NCBI GenBank assembly: GCA_043789035.1
Contig: JAYWIG010000301.1
Coordinates: forward strand, 1 to 30,911
Source: JAYWIG01 sp043789035
GTDB lineage: Bacteria > Pseudomonadota > Gammaproteobacteria > Burkholderiales > Burkholderiaceae_E
DNA: 30,911 bases
Direction of reading: 5' to 3'
Shown here in pieces: positions 15,961-24,380 of the stretch. Position 1 is the stretch's first letter, and every line of letters begins with the position of its first letter. The notes under the pieces are model-generated. The model saw nothing but the letters and a program-made list of their open reading frames with translations, was not told the origin of the DNA and searched no databases. Made by a program: the position numbers and the translations under genes.

Positions 15961-16641
15961 TCAATCGAATACCAAGGACACGTTACCTTGACTCACGGTA
16001 TGGCGTTGCACTTCCTTAGTGGCGCCTACCAAAATTGCATTACGCGCACCTGCGAAAACATTCAAGTCAGCATAAGCACAGCCGCAATAGTCAAATGGGT
16101 CGCGATGAGAAAAGCGTTTACGAATCATCGCGAGTTTAGCGTCGCCGCGAAGAGACCGTTTTTCGTTGCTTGCAATAACACCATCGAACAAACCCAAGTA
16201 ATTTGCGATTTTCTTGGCGTACACTTCATCGGCAGAAGTGAGCAACCAAATCGGCCTGTCAGATTCTCGTTCTCCCCATAGCCACTCTAGAAAACTCTCG
16301 TTATACGGCAGTTTGGCTGGGTCGAATTCAACATTTTTAGCCAATGCTCGCTTAAATTTGTTACGCCCCAATGGCAAACATAGGGCGCTCTTCACAAGCC
16401 CCCCCAACTGCCCCCATCCTAGTCGAACCAAATAGTTTACCGAGCGCTCTCGTACTAAGCTACCCTCCAACTCGACAAACAACGGCGCTTGCGCATCCTG
16501 ATCTGGCGCATTCGCAAGAGCATTAGCAAGCGCAGCTTCATCGTCAAATAATGGGGCGGAGGTCGACCAAGATTTGCGCTTGGATTTCTTCGCTAATTGC
16601 TCCGTTAACCTATCAGCAAAGCGTTCGTTTTGTTCGGTCAT
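15961..16641 (-). CDS. HAD-fold protein with degenerate catalytic motifs
   Basis: A 226-residue protein related to the HAD hydrolases often found fused to or beside UbiA-type prenyltransferases. Recognisable blocks are PYNESFLEWL, PIWLLTSADEVYAKKIANYLGLFDGVIAS and FDYCGCAYADLNVF. The key residues are altered. Motif I (normally DxDGT) reads E57-L-E59-G-S. The acidic position of motif IV (normally GDxxAD) is Cys in GCAYAD. Motif II Thr-Ser is kept. A phosphatase mechanism therefore looks unlikely, and a binding or scaffold role is possible. The ATG at 16639-16641 has AGG five bases upstream. An earlier in-frame start would overlap the divergent SDR gene. It converges on the methionine synthase with a 5-base gap. 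Confidence 0.8.
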   Translation of the reverse strand: MTEQNERFADRLTEQLAKKSKRKSWSTSAPLFDDEAALANALANAPDQDAQAPLFVELEGSLVRERSVNYLVRLGWGQLGGLVKSALCLPLGRNKFKRALAKNVEFDPAKLPYNESFLEWLWGERESDRPIWLLTSADEVYAKKIANYLGLFDGVIASNEKRSLRGDAKLAMIRKRFSHRDPFDYCGCAYADLNVFAGARNAILVGATKEVQRHTVSQGNVSLVFD

Positions 16642-16696
16642 GTCCCTAAGAATACCGTATAAATTCGGGAGCTGCGTTTTTATGTAATATCTCACC

Positions 16697-17587
16697 ATGC
16701 AAACCAATTCAAGCTATAGATCCGTTTTTCGCAGCGACTTATTTAACGGCAAAACCTTTGTTGTTACTGGTGCAGGGTCTGGTATCGGCCGATGCACTGC
16801 TCATGAACTAGCGTCACTTGGCGCATCCATCGCGCTGATTGGGCGAAATATCGAAAAGCTAGCGACTGTTGAGGAAGAACTCAAAGCAGCCTTTCCCAGC
16901 GTAAACACCAGTAAACACAGCTGCGATATTCGTTTGGAAGATGCCGTTGAAGAAGCCATGACACGAGCATTCAAGATTCACGGTCGTTTCGATGGTTTAG
17001 TCAACAATGCCGGTGGCCAGTTCCCAATGCCTTTGGAATATATTTCACTTAAAGGCTGGGAGGCAGTACTAAAAACTAATCTCACCGGCGGCTTCCTTAT
17101 GGCAAAGGCAGTGCATGCTTTGTGGATGAAAAACAATGGTGGCGCCATAGTAAACATCATTGCCGATATGTGGAGCGGTATGCCTGGAATGGGCCACTCA
17201 GGCGCTGCACGAGCTGGGATGTTGAACTTTACCGAAACAGCTGCTTGCGAGTGGGCTGCTAACGGCATTAGAGTGAACGCCGTCGCACCCGGTTGGATCG
17301 CGTCGAGCGGCCTTGATACCTATGATGAGGCTACCAAAACCCAAATGCGCAACCTGCGCGACAAGGTACCGCTGAAAAGGTTAGGCATGGAAGCAGAAGT
17401 TTCTGCCGCCATCGTGTATTTACTTTCACCGGCAGCAAACTTTATTACCGGCACCTGCTTGCGAGTCGACGGAGGCGTTCCTAACGCTCGTCACACATGG
17501 CCTGCGCAACCAGCACAAGCAACTGATTCAATCAAAGCGTTTGAGGGGTTTCACTTAGCCAAATTACCAAAAATGCTCGAAGAGTAA
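16697..17587 (+). CDS. SDR-family oxidoreductase, PECR / citronellol dehydrogenase-like
   Basis: A 296-residue NAD(P)-binding Rossmann enzyme. The cofactor motif TGAGSGIG is at residues 24-31, NNAGG follows near 105, and the C-terminal NFITGTCLRVDGG is typical. In place of the usual YxxxK, the catalytic region reads HSGAARAG. The same replacement occurs in peroxisomal trans-2-enoyl-CoA reductase (PECR) and related bacterial SDRs, so it is a family trait and not damage. Likely substrates are enoyl-CoA or acyl-CoA-linked intermediates, with an AtuB/AtuG-like role as an alternative. It heads the operon with two acyl-CoA dehydrogenases and a hydratase. No ribosome-binding site is visible before the ATG. 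Confidence 0.88.
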   Translation: MQTNSSYRSVFRSDLFNGKTFVVTGAGSGIGRCTAHELASLGASIALIGRNIEKLATVEEELKAAFPSVNTSKHSCDIRLEDAVEEAMTRAFKIHGRFDGLVNNAGGQFPMPLEYISLKGWEAVLKTNLTGGFLMAKAVHALWMKNNGGAIVNIIADMWSGMPGMGHSGAARAGMLNFTETAACEWAANGIRVNAVAPGWIASSGLDTYDEATKTQMRNLRDKVPLKRLGMEAEVSAAIVYLLSPAANFITGTCLRVDGGVPNARHTWPAQPAQATDSIKAFEGFHLAKLPKMLEE

Positions 17588-17609
17588 AACATAAAACGAG
17601 GAGACATTC

Positions 17610-18758
17610 ATGATTTACAGTCCAGAACACATTCAGCTTAAAGATACAGTTAAGAAGTTTATCGAATCGGAAGTTAACCCCCATATGGATGAGTGGGAAA
17701 AGGCTGGTATTTTTCCCGCTAAAGAGGTTTTCAAAAAAATGGGAGCCCTGGGGTTACTAGGCGTAACTAAACCTGTCGAATACGGTGGCTCAGGCCTAGA
17801 TTACAGTTACTCAGTAGCGATGGCTGAAGCGCTTGGGTACTGCCATGGCGGGGGTGTACCTATGGCTATTGGCGTACAAACCGATATGGCGACACCGGCA
17901 CTTGCTCGATTTGGTTCAGATGAGGTAAAAAAGGAATTCTTAGCACCTTCGATTTCTGGCGATAAAGTTGCCTGCCTTGGAGTGTCTGAGGTCGGCGCAG
18001 GTTCTGACGTTGCTTCGATCAAAACCACCGCACGCAAAGATGGTGACGATTACATCATTAACGGCGGAAAAATGTGGACAACCAATGGCACGCAAGCCGA
18101 TTGGATGTGCTTGCTTGCGAATACCTCTGATGGCGCTGCGCATAAGAACAAAACCCTGATTTGCTTACCAATGAACACCAAAGGCGTTGAGGTTGCACGC
18201 AAGCTGAAAAAAGCTGGGATGAACTCTTCAGACACGGCGCAAATTCATTTGGATAATGTGCGCGTTCCACAGCGCTATCGCATTGGTGAAGAAGGCATGG
18301 GTTTTTCTTATCAAATGATGCAGTTTCAAGAAGAGCGCTTATGGGCTGCTGCGAATGCGCTGGCCGCTGACCATGTTTTAAACGACACAATCAATTATCT
18401 TCGTGAACGCCAAGCTTTCGGCAAACCCTTGCTCGATAACCAGTATGTGTTTTTCAAGTTAGCTGAGTTAAAAGGCGAAGTTGAATGTTTACGCGCCCTG
18501 CTCCATCAAGCCGTTGAACAGTACATGGAGGGTAAAGACGTTACGCAATTGGCTTCTATCGCGAAGCTAAAAGCTGGCCGTGTGTCGCGCGAAGTAGCTG
18601 ATTGGTGCGTGCAGTTTTGGGGTGGTATGGGCTACATGGAAGAAACCCGCGTGAACCGTTACTGGCGCGATTCTCGTTTGGGTTCCATCGGGGGAGGTGC
18701 CGACGAAATAATGCTTGGCATTATTGCGAAAACCATGGGCATTCATCCTCGGTCATGA
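17610..18758 (+). CDS. Acyl-CoA dehydrogenase, AtuD (citronellyl-CoA dehydrogenase)-like
   Basis: A 382-residue FAD-dependent acyl-CoA dehydrogenase that would introduce an alpha,beta double bond. N-terminal helical, beta (GVSEVGAGSDVASIKTTARK, the FAD-contacting region) and C-terminal helical domains are all present. The segments GGVPMAIGVQTDM, FQEERL and SIGGGADEIMLGII closely resemble AtuD, the citronellyl-CoA dehydrogenase of acyclic terpene degradation. The medium-chain catalytic Glu site near the C-terminus is Gly here, so the Glu of FQEERL, as in isovaleryl-CoA dehydrogenase, is the likely base. A GAGGAG ribosome-binding site precedes the ATG. The stop overlaps the next gene (ATGA). 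No geranyl-CoA carboxylase genes are in the window, so a terpene substrate is only a suggestion. Confidence 0.92.
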   Translation: MIYSPEHIQLKDTVKKFIESEVNPHMDEWEKAGIFPAKEVFKKMGALGLLGVTKPVEYGGSGLDYSYSVAMAEALGYCHGGGVPMAIGVQTDMATPALARFGSDEVKKEFLAPSISGDKVACLGVSEVGAGSDVASIKTTARKDGDDYIINGGKMWTTNGTQADWMCLLANTSDGAAHKNKTLICLPMNTKGVEVARKLKKAGMNSSDTAQIHLDNVRVPQRYRIGEEGMGFSYQMMQFQEERLWAAANALAADHVLNDTINYLRERQAFGKPLLDNQYVFFKLAELKGEVECLRALLHQAVEQYMEGKDVTQLASIAKLKAGRVSREVADWCVQFWGGMGYMEETRVNRYWRDSRLGSIGGGADEIMLGIIAKTMGIHPRS

Positions 18759-19942
18759 CAGAGTTACCCGTCTTCGCTGCCGAAAACATTCCCAGTTTAT
18801 CGTCTAACCATCTTGCCATTCGAGATGCGGTAAGAAGTTTTGTCCAAAAGGAGATTACACCAAATGTCAGTGCATGGGACGAGGCTAGTTCGATCCCTAG
18901 AGAGCTTCACACCAAAGCTGGAGCTGTAGGTTTGCTCGGCCTTGGTTACGACGAACGTTATGGTGGCACCCAAGCCGATTGGCGTTCGCGCTGCCTGTCA
19001 ACTATTGAAATATCCCGTAGCGGGTCTGGTGGCATTAGCCCTGCGCTGATGAGCCATACGATCATGGCGTGGCCTTTGCTGGCTGCGGCTTCTGAGCAAA
19101 TCAAAAGCACCGTGCTACCGAAACTCTTTAGCGGCGAAGCGATCGGTTCACTAGCCATTACAGAAGCAGACGGCGGCTCCGACGTTGCTCGCTTGCGCAC
19201 TACAGCCACTCAAACCAGCACTGGATGGCAAATCGATGGCAGCAAGATGTACATCACCTCCGGCATGCGAGCGGATTACATCTTAGTAGCCGCTCGCACT
19301 GGTGGCCCGGGATCAAGTGGCATTTCATTATTTCTGATGCCTGGCACAACCGAAGGCCTTAAACGCACGGCATTGAACAAAACCGGCTGGTGGTGCTCCG
19401 ATACGGCGGCACTGTATTTCGATTCCTGCCAGCTACCCCATAGCGCATTGGTGGGCGAGTTAGACAAAGGCTTTGGCCTAGTCATGCAAAACTTCAATGC
19501 AGAGCGTTTTTTGATGGCCGTATCCTGCGTTGGCTACAGCATGGTGATGTGCGAAGAGGCACTTGCATGGGCGCAACAACGAATCACCTTCGGCCAAACA
19601 TTGGTACATCATCAAGTGATTCGCCAAAAACTTGTGGGCATGATCGAAGCCACTCTCGCCGCACGTGCCTGGAGTTTCGAAATCGCTGCCCAGCTTGATG
19701 CAAGCACCGAACCTGACAAAGCACTCGCAAGAAATGCAGCGCAAATCGGATTACTCAAAAACCATTGCGGCAGATTAATGCGCGATTGCGCCGATTCTGC
19801 CATTCAAATTTTAGGTGGCGCTGGCTACGTGCGCGGTACCGCCAGCGAACGGCTTTATCGCGAAGTAAAAATCATGATGATAGGCGGTGGTGCCGAAGAA
19901 ATAATGGCCGACTTGGCCGCAAAACAACTTGGAATTATTTAA
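18755..19942 (+). CDS. Second acyl-CoA dehydrogenase of the operon
   Basis: A 395-residue acyl-CoA dehydrogenase whose ATG (18755-18757) overlaps the upstream dehydrogenase stop by four bases. A longer in-frame open stretch reaches back to 18602 but lies wholly inside the previous gene. The FAD-region motif ITEADGGSDVARLRTTAT, the NAERFLMA segment with a likely catalytic Glu, and MIGGGAEEIMADLAAKQ are visible. It is clearly diverged from its neighbour, so this is not a recent duplication. It may act on a different chain length or pair with the upstream enzyme, as heteromeric acyl-CoA dehydrogenases do in steroid catabolism. The enoyl-CoA hydratase gene starts on the very next base. Confidence 0.92.
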   Translation: MTELPVFAAENIPSLSSNHLAIRDAVRSFVQKEITPNVSAWDEASSIPRELHTKAGAVGLLGLGYDERYGGTQADWRSRCLSTIEISRSGSGGISPALMSHTIMAWPLLAAASEQIKSTVLPKLFSGEAIGSLAITEADGGSDVARLRTTATQTSTGWQIDGSKMYITSGMRADYILVAARTGGPGSSGISLFLMPGTTEGLKRTALNKTGWWCSDTAALYFDSCQLPHSALVGELDKGFGLVMQNFNAERFLMAVSCVGYSMVMCEEALAWAQQRITFGQTLVHHQVIRQKLVGMIEATLAARAWSFEIAAQLDASTEPDKALARNAAQIGLLKNHCGRLMRDCADSAIQILGGAGYVRGTASERLYREVKIMMIGGGAEEIMADLAAKQLGII

Positions 19943-20755
19943 ATGCAAACCACTACAGAATTACCCGTACTTACACATATCGAAGCTGGGGTATGCACGA
20001 TAACGCTCAATCGCCCCGCAGCGTTGAACGCTCTTGAAATTACGTTATTAACCCATCTTAAAGAAGCGCTTGAAAGCGCATCGGCGGACAGCTCTATTCG
20101 TGCCGTTATTATCACAGGCGCAGGCCGTGGTTTTTGCGCCGGGGCAGATTTAGCGGCCGCTATGCCCAAACCGGGCAGTAACGTAGACGATGCTGCAACC
20201 ACTATCGGCAATGGGCTTCGTAACGCCTATCACCCCATCATCACTTGCATTCGCACCATGGGAAAACCCGTGATTACCGCGATTAACGGCCCTGCGGCAG
20301 GTGCGGGTATGAGCCTGGCAATTTCTGGCGATATCGTTTTGGCCGCGCAATCAGCAAGCTTTCTGCAAGCCTTTGCAAAAATCGGTTTGATTCCAGATGC
20401 GGGTAGCACCTATTTCCTGCCGCGCGCTGCAGGCCAAATCCGTGCTCGCGCTATGGCGATGCTGGCGGAACCCATGTCGGCTAGTGATGCCTTTTCCGCA
20501 GGCTTAGTGTGGAAAGTTTATGCCGACGAAGATTTACTTCCTCAAGCAAGAAAGCTCGCCCTAAAGATGGCTGCGATGCCAACCAAAGCCTATGCGTTGA
20601 TGAAGCATGCCTTAAATCAAAGCCACGATAATGATTTAGCGACCCAGTTAGAACTCGAAGCCACCTTGCAAAGCGAGGCAGGTAAAACACATGATTTCTA
20701 TGAAGGCGTTTCAGCCTTCTTACAAAAGCGTGCGCCTCAATTCAAAGGTCATTGA
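19943..20755 (+). CDS. Enoyl-CoA hydratase/isomerase, PaaG-like
   Basis: A 270-residue crotonase-superfamily enzyme. The oxyanion-hole segments GAGRGFCAGADL and NGPAAGAGMSLA are intact. The segment KIGLIPDAGSTYFLPR matches the PaaG-type isomerase/hydratase subgroup. There the Asp of PDAG lies near the active site, and the hydratase-type pair of glutamates is not evident. It could hydrate an enoyl-CoA or shift a double bond produced by the upstream dehydrogenases. Its ATG follows the previous stop with no gap. Its own stop overlaps the start of a broken thioesterase gene. Confidence 0.9.
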   Translation: MQTTTELPVLTHIEAGVCTITLNRPAALNALEITLLTHLKEALESASADSSIRAVIITGAGRGFCAGADLAAAMPKPGSNVDDAATTIGNGLRNAYHPIITCIRTMGKPVITAINGPAAGAGMSLAISGDIVLAAQSASFLQAFAKIGLIPDAGSTYFLPRAAGQIRARAMAMLAEPMSASDAFSAGLVWKVYADEDLLPQARKLALKMAAMPTKAYALMKHALNQSHDNDLATQLELEATLQSEAGKTHDFYEGVSAFLQKRAPQFKGH

Positions 20756-20885
20756 GCTTGCGAACAGCCGCTGAACAAGCACTATTAGAAAAGGCACTGG
20801 TTGAGCTTTTCGATATCAACATCTCGTTCAATCAAAACTTGGGGAATTAATTGCCACGGGTGCGGCATCTTATTTAGCCTCTTGA
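20752..20885 (+). pseudogene. Remnant of a PaaI-type thioesterase gene (internal deletion)
   Basis: A TTG at 20752 overlapping the hydratase stop opens a 32-codon frame (SLRTAAEQALLEKALVELFD..., then SFNQNLGN) ending at 20850. It looks like the N-terminus of a hotdog-fold PaaI-family thioesterase. In a different frame, 20844-20885 reads ELIATGAASYLAS and then stops, like the usual C-terminus of the same family. The middle of the gene, about 90-100 codons in relatives, is missing, and the two ends are joined out of frame at about 20841-20846. I infer an internal deletion that inactivated the last gene of the operon. Family assignment is from memory of typical termini and needs a search. Confidence 0.5.
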
Positions 20886-20891
20886 ATGAAA

Positions 20892-21110
20892 CTATTTGAG
20901 GACAGTATTTCTGTAAATTTTCCGAGCAACGGCAACACCAATTCCTGCTCCTAAACCGGACATCAAAATCGCGCCCATGCTATCGGAACCATAACCCTGC
21001 GCAAACAAATCCATCCCAAATAAACGCCCAATGAAATAGGCGGCCAAAGCACCTATGACAAAACCGGCTGCATCAAACACACCCTGCAGCAACAGTGTTC
21101 TTGTACTCAT
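20892..21110 (-). CDS. Small two-helix membrane protein, function unknown
   Basis: A 72-residue protein with two predicted membrane segments (about residues 11-31 and 46-63). The second is glycine-rich (MSGLGAGIGVAVARK), a pattern of tightly packed helices. An AGGAG ribosome-binding site lies upstream of the ATG at 21108-21110, supporting a real gene. I do not recognise the family. It lies after the terminator of the transporter operon on the same strand, so it probably has its own promoter in 21111-21164, and it converges on the catabolic operon. Confidence 0.75.
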   Translation of the reverse strand: MSTRTLLLQGVFDAAGFVIGALAAYFIGRLFGMDLFAQGYGSDSMGAILMSGLGAGIGVAVARKIYRNTVLK

Positions 21111-21164
21111 TGAATTAACTCCTAGTTACCGATTCCGCTATTTCAACACATCAGTCACTGACCA

Positions 21165-21198
21165 GAAAAAAGGCTCCAAACGTTTGTAAGGAGCCTTT
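21165..21198 (-). terminator. Rho-independent terminator of the transporter operon
   Basis: The inverted repeat AAAGGCTCC (21169-21177) with GGAGCCTTT (21190-21198) has a 12-base loop and, on the minus strand, ends in a run of T residues (A run at 21166-21171 on plus). It lies about 30 bases past the binding-protein stop and ends the minus-strand transcript. Confidence 0.88.
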
Positions 21199-21228
21199 GT
21201 ATGAAGAAAATTTACTTTTTCATTTTAG

Positions 21229-22404
21229 TTAGGGTTTGATGTAATCGCTGCTTACTTTCCAACGAGCATCTTGCAACTGTGACAGGCGCGATAAGTCGCT
21301 GCCTAAGCGCTTGGTCGAGGTATAGGTTGCTTGGGCACTACCGAAAATATCAGGTGGCACTGTCATAGTATCCATCGCCTTAACGAAGCTATCAGTTGTC
21401 AGCGCATTGCCAGCTTTTCCAGCGGCTTTTGCCCAGGTATCGATAATCACGTAGCCATATACCGAAAATACAGTTGGATCATCTGTAAACTTGGTTTTGT
21501 ACTTGGCAGCCCAGAAACGAATTGGTTGTGAGGCCTCATCCAAGTAAGGGTTTTGCACAGTGTGTGTTGCGTACAAGCCGTCCATCGCCTTACCGCCCAA
21601 CTTATGAATCAAGTCAGTGTAAGCCGCGCTCGAACCCAAGAAGGTTGGTGCAAAACCAGTTTTACGCGATTCTGCAATCGTTCCAATGGTTTCACGAATA
21701 ATCGTGCCCATTACCACGAAGTCGCAACCCGACGATTTCATTTTCGCGACTTGCGATGAGAAATCAGTCGCGCCACGCTTGAAAGAAGTTTTCTCGGCAA
21801 ACTCCATGTTCATTGTCTTCAATCCAGCTTCGGCACCACGCACTACTTCAAGACCAAATTCATCATCTTGATAAATCGTGCAAACTTTCTTTGCTGCTTT
21901 TTCCTTCACAAGTTTAGGCAACGCAGTACGCATTTGATCGAAGTAAGTTGCAGCAAACGAATACTTTAACTTGTGAAACGGTTCGTACATTTCGCGAGCG
22001 GCCGTCACAGGGAAAAAGTTCACAATGTTCTTTTCGAATTGAACAGGCATTGCCGCTAAGTTTTGTGCTGTACCGAGATGGCCAACCATGGTGAAAATTT
22101 TGTCTTGGTTTACCAGCTTTTGAGCTGCCAATACCGCTTTTTTAGGGTCATATGCAGAATCTTCAACTAGCAGCTTTACTTTGCGGCCATTGATGCCGCC
22201 CTGCTCGTTAATCTCGTCCACTCGAAGCATCATACCTAGGCGGATTTGTTTACCGAAACCCGCTAACGGGCCGGATAAATCCTGAATCGTTCCAATGGTA
22301 ATTTCATCTTTCGCAACGCCTTGCTGCTGAGCAGATGCAATACCAATCGCAGCGCTTAACGCTAGCGGCAAAACTGCGTATTTCACAGTTGATTTCAACA
22401 TCAT
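21229..22404 (-). CDS. Periplasmic substrate-binding protein of a branched-chain-type ABC transporter
   Basis: A 391-residue type I periplasmic binding protein (Peripla_BP_6, LivK-like). The start chosen is the ATG at 22402-22404, nine bases after a clear AAGGAG at 22414-22419. Earlier in-frame TTG and ATG codons lie upstream of that ribosome-binding site. The signal peptide ends near ASAQ (about residue 26). The mature protein begins with EITIGTIQDLSGPLAGFGK, typical of the family, followed by the hinge pattern through RPFW-like segments. It presents ligand to LivHM. The linked acyl-CoA ligase and dehydrogenase suggest a carboxylic or aromatic acid ligand instead of an amino acid. It ends the operon at a strong terminator. 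Confidence 0.92.
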   Translation of the reverse strand: MMLKSTVKYAVLPLALSAAIGIASAQQQGVAKDEITIGTIQDLSGPLAGFGKQIRLGMMLRVDEINEQGGINGRKVKLLVEDSAYDPKKAVLAAQKLVNQDKIFTMVGHLGTAQNLAAMPVQFEKNIVNFFPVTAAREMYEPFHKLKYSFAATYFDQMRTALPKLVKEKAAKKVCTIYQDDEFGLEVVRGAEAGLKTMNMEFAEKTSFKRGATDFSSQVAKMKSSGCDFVVMGTIIRETIGTIAESRKTGFAPTFLGSSAAYTDLIHKLGGKAMDGLYATHTVQNPYLDEASQPIRFWAAKYKTKFTDDPTVFSVYGYVIIDTWAKAAGKAGNALTTDSFVKAMDTMTVPPDIFGSAQATYTSTKRLGSDLSRLSQLQDARWKVSSDYIKP

Positions 22405-22516
22405 GGTTTTTGTCTCCTTATTGTTCATAATCAATTTACTTCATTCACACCCAAACCTATATCTATAACGGCTGGTTTAACTCACCCGTTTACAGCACGT
22501 CGCCCCTTGGTTAACC

Positions 22517-24376
22517 CTATCCCTTATACATCGCATCAATCTGCGGCGCATACTTTTGCTGCACCAGCTTACGCTTCAATTTCATAGTTGGGGTTAACTC
22601 TTCATCTTCCGCACTCAATTGCGTATCTAAAAGGAAAAACTTCTTAATCTGTTCTACCCGAGCGAATTTCTTATTCACCCGATCAAGCTCACCTTGAATT
22701 AACTGCTGAACTTCTGGCGCTTTTGTTAAGCTCGCGTAGTTACTAAAAGGCACATCAGCGTCTTGCGCGAACTTTTCTACGTTCTCTTGGTCGATCATAA
22801 TGATGACCGTGAGGTAAGGCTTCTTATCGCCTATCACCACAGCGTCAGTTACATAAGGCGAGAACTTCAATTCATTCTCGAGCTCGCTCGGTGTAATGTT
22901 TTTACCACCTGCCGTAATGATGATGTCTTTCATGCGGTCGGTAATTTTGAAGAACCCTTCCGAATCGACAGACCCGACATCACCGGTATGCAACCACCCA
23001 TCTTTATCAATAGTTTCTGCCGTTTTCTCAGGCTGGTTTAGGTAACCCATAAACACGTTTTGCCCACGCACCAATATCTCACCGGTGGCTTCATCAATAC
23101 GCACTTCGCAAAACTCAGCCGCTTTTCCTATCGAGCCAGGTTTGATTTTCTCAGCGGGCATGCTGGTAGCAGCACCGCATGATTCCGTCATACCCCACAC
23201 TTCGAACATCGGTACGCCTAAAGCTAAATACCAGCGAATCAAATCGGGAGAAATTGGCGCAGCACCAGTCACGCAGAACCGTGCGTTGTGAATGCCAATG
23301 AGCTTACGCACGTTGTCGAGTGCCATTGCGCGGGCTAAGCGAAATTTAAATTTCAGGAAACTCGAAACAGGTTTTCCTGCCAATACGAGATCAGCAATTT
23401 CAGTGCCTACACCAATGCTCCAAGCGTAGGCTGCTTGCTGGGCCGTGCTTGCTTCTTTCAAAGAAATGGCCACCGCTGAGTAAAACTTTTCCCATACCCT
23501 TGGCACCGCAGTGAACACGGTTGGTGAGATCTCTCTAACGTTCTCAGGCACAGTCTCTGGGTTCTCAACGAAGTTCAGAATCGAACCCGTATACATAGCA
23601 AAGTATTCGCCACCGATACGCTCGGCAATGTGGCAGAGCGGTAAGAAGCACATGCGCTCGTCTTTTTCGTCTTGACGCACCAGCATGTTGTAGCCGCGGG
23701 TTGTGTACACCAAACCATGATGGCTGTGCATCGCACCTTTGGGCTTACCAGTCGTACCAGATGTATAAACAAGAATGGCTAGATCTTTCGGCTTCACCGA
23801 TTTGCTACGCGCTCTTAAGTCGGTCGAATGGGCTTTTCCGTATTCCCTCCCAAGTTTGCGTAACTCCGCCAAACCAATCACACCATCGTCATTAAAACCG
23901 CGCAAACCTTCGGTATCGAAAACCACAATTTTTCTGAGTTTTGGTAGCGAGGCACGAACCTCTAACGCCTTATCAAGCTGCTCTTCATCTTCAACAAACA
24001 ATATCGTGCTGGAAGAGTCTTCACAAAGATATTCAACCTGACTAGCGGCATCGGTCGGGTAAATACCGTTCGACACACCACCCGCAGAAAGTATGGCCAA
24101 GTCACACAATACCCAGTCAATTACCGTGTTAGCGAGAATCGATGCGCACTCGCCTGGCTTGAAGCCAATCGCAAGCAAGCCGTTTCCGATTTCCGCAACG
24201 GCCTCGCCAGTTTGCGTCCATGTCCAGCTTTTCCAAATGCCGAAATCTTTTTGTCGCATCCAAATTTGGTTGCCACGAGTTTCGACGCCCGTCCAGAACA
24301 TTTCTGAAACCGTATCGCCAGCAAGAACTATTTCTTTCTCAGGCCGAAGATGGCTTAAGTCCCATAAATTACTCAT
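22517..24376 (-). CDS. AMP-forming long-chain-type acyl-CoA ligase
   Basis: A 619-residue ANL-superfamily ligase that activates a carboxylic acid to its CoA thioester through an acyl-adenylate. The P-loop-like motif YTSGTTGKPKGAMHSHHG, the adenine-binding FEVWGMTESCG, the GWLHTGDVG motif and ITAGGKNITPSELEN are all present. The length and the extended C-terminal half match the long-chain FadD15/FACL type. The ATG at 24374-24376 lies four bases after the livF stop and behind GGAG. A longer in-frame stretch upstream would run into livF. Its place between livF and the binding-protein gene ties activation to import. Substrate is unknown. Confidence 0.93.
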   Translation of the reverse strand: MSNLWDLSHLRPEKEIVLAGDTVSEMFWTGVETRGNQIWMRQKDFGIWKSWTWTQTGEAVAEIGNGLLAIGFKPGECASILANTVIDWVLCDLAILSAGGVSNGIYPTDAASQVEYLCEDSSSTILFVEDEEQLDKALEVRASLPKLRKIVVFDTEGLRGFNDDGVIGLAELRKLGREYGKAHSTDLRARSKSVKPKDLAILVYTSGTTGKPKGAMHSHHGLVYTTRGYNMLVRQDEKDERMCFLPLCHIAERIGGEYFAMYTGSILNFVENPETVPENVREISPTVFTAVPRVWEKFYSAVAISLKEASTAQQAAYAWSIGVGTEIADLVLAGKPVSSFLKFKFRLARAMALDNVRKLIGIHNARFCVTGAAPISPDLIRWYLALGVPMFEVWGMTESCGAATSMPAEKIKPGSIGKAAEFCEVRIDEATGEILVRGQNVFMGYLNQPEKTAETIDKDGWLHTGDVGSVDSEGFFKITDRMKDIIITAGGKNITPSELENELKFSPYVTDAVVIGDKKPYLTVIIMIDQENVEKFAQDADVPFSNYASLTKAPEVQQLIQGELDRVNKKFARVEQIKKFFLLDTQLSAEDEELTPTMKLKRKLVQQKYAPQIDAMYKG

Positions 24377-24380
24377 TACT

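Noticed and set aside
17150..17230. Missing YxxxK catalytic motif in the SDR, as a sign of inactivity
   Set aside because: The HSGAARAG replacement is shared with PECR-type enzymes, so it is a subfamily feature.
18602..18754. N-terminal extension of the second acyl-CoA dehydrogenase
   Set aside because: It overlaps the C-terminus of the first dehydrogenase. The ATG at 18755 gives a family-typical N-terminus and an ATGA overlap.
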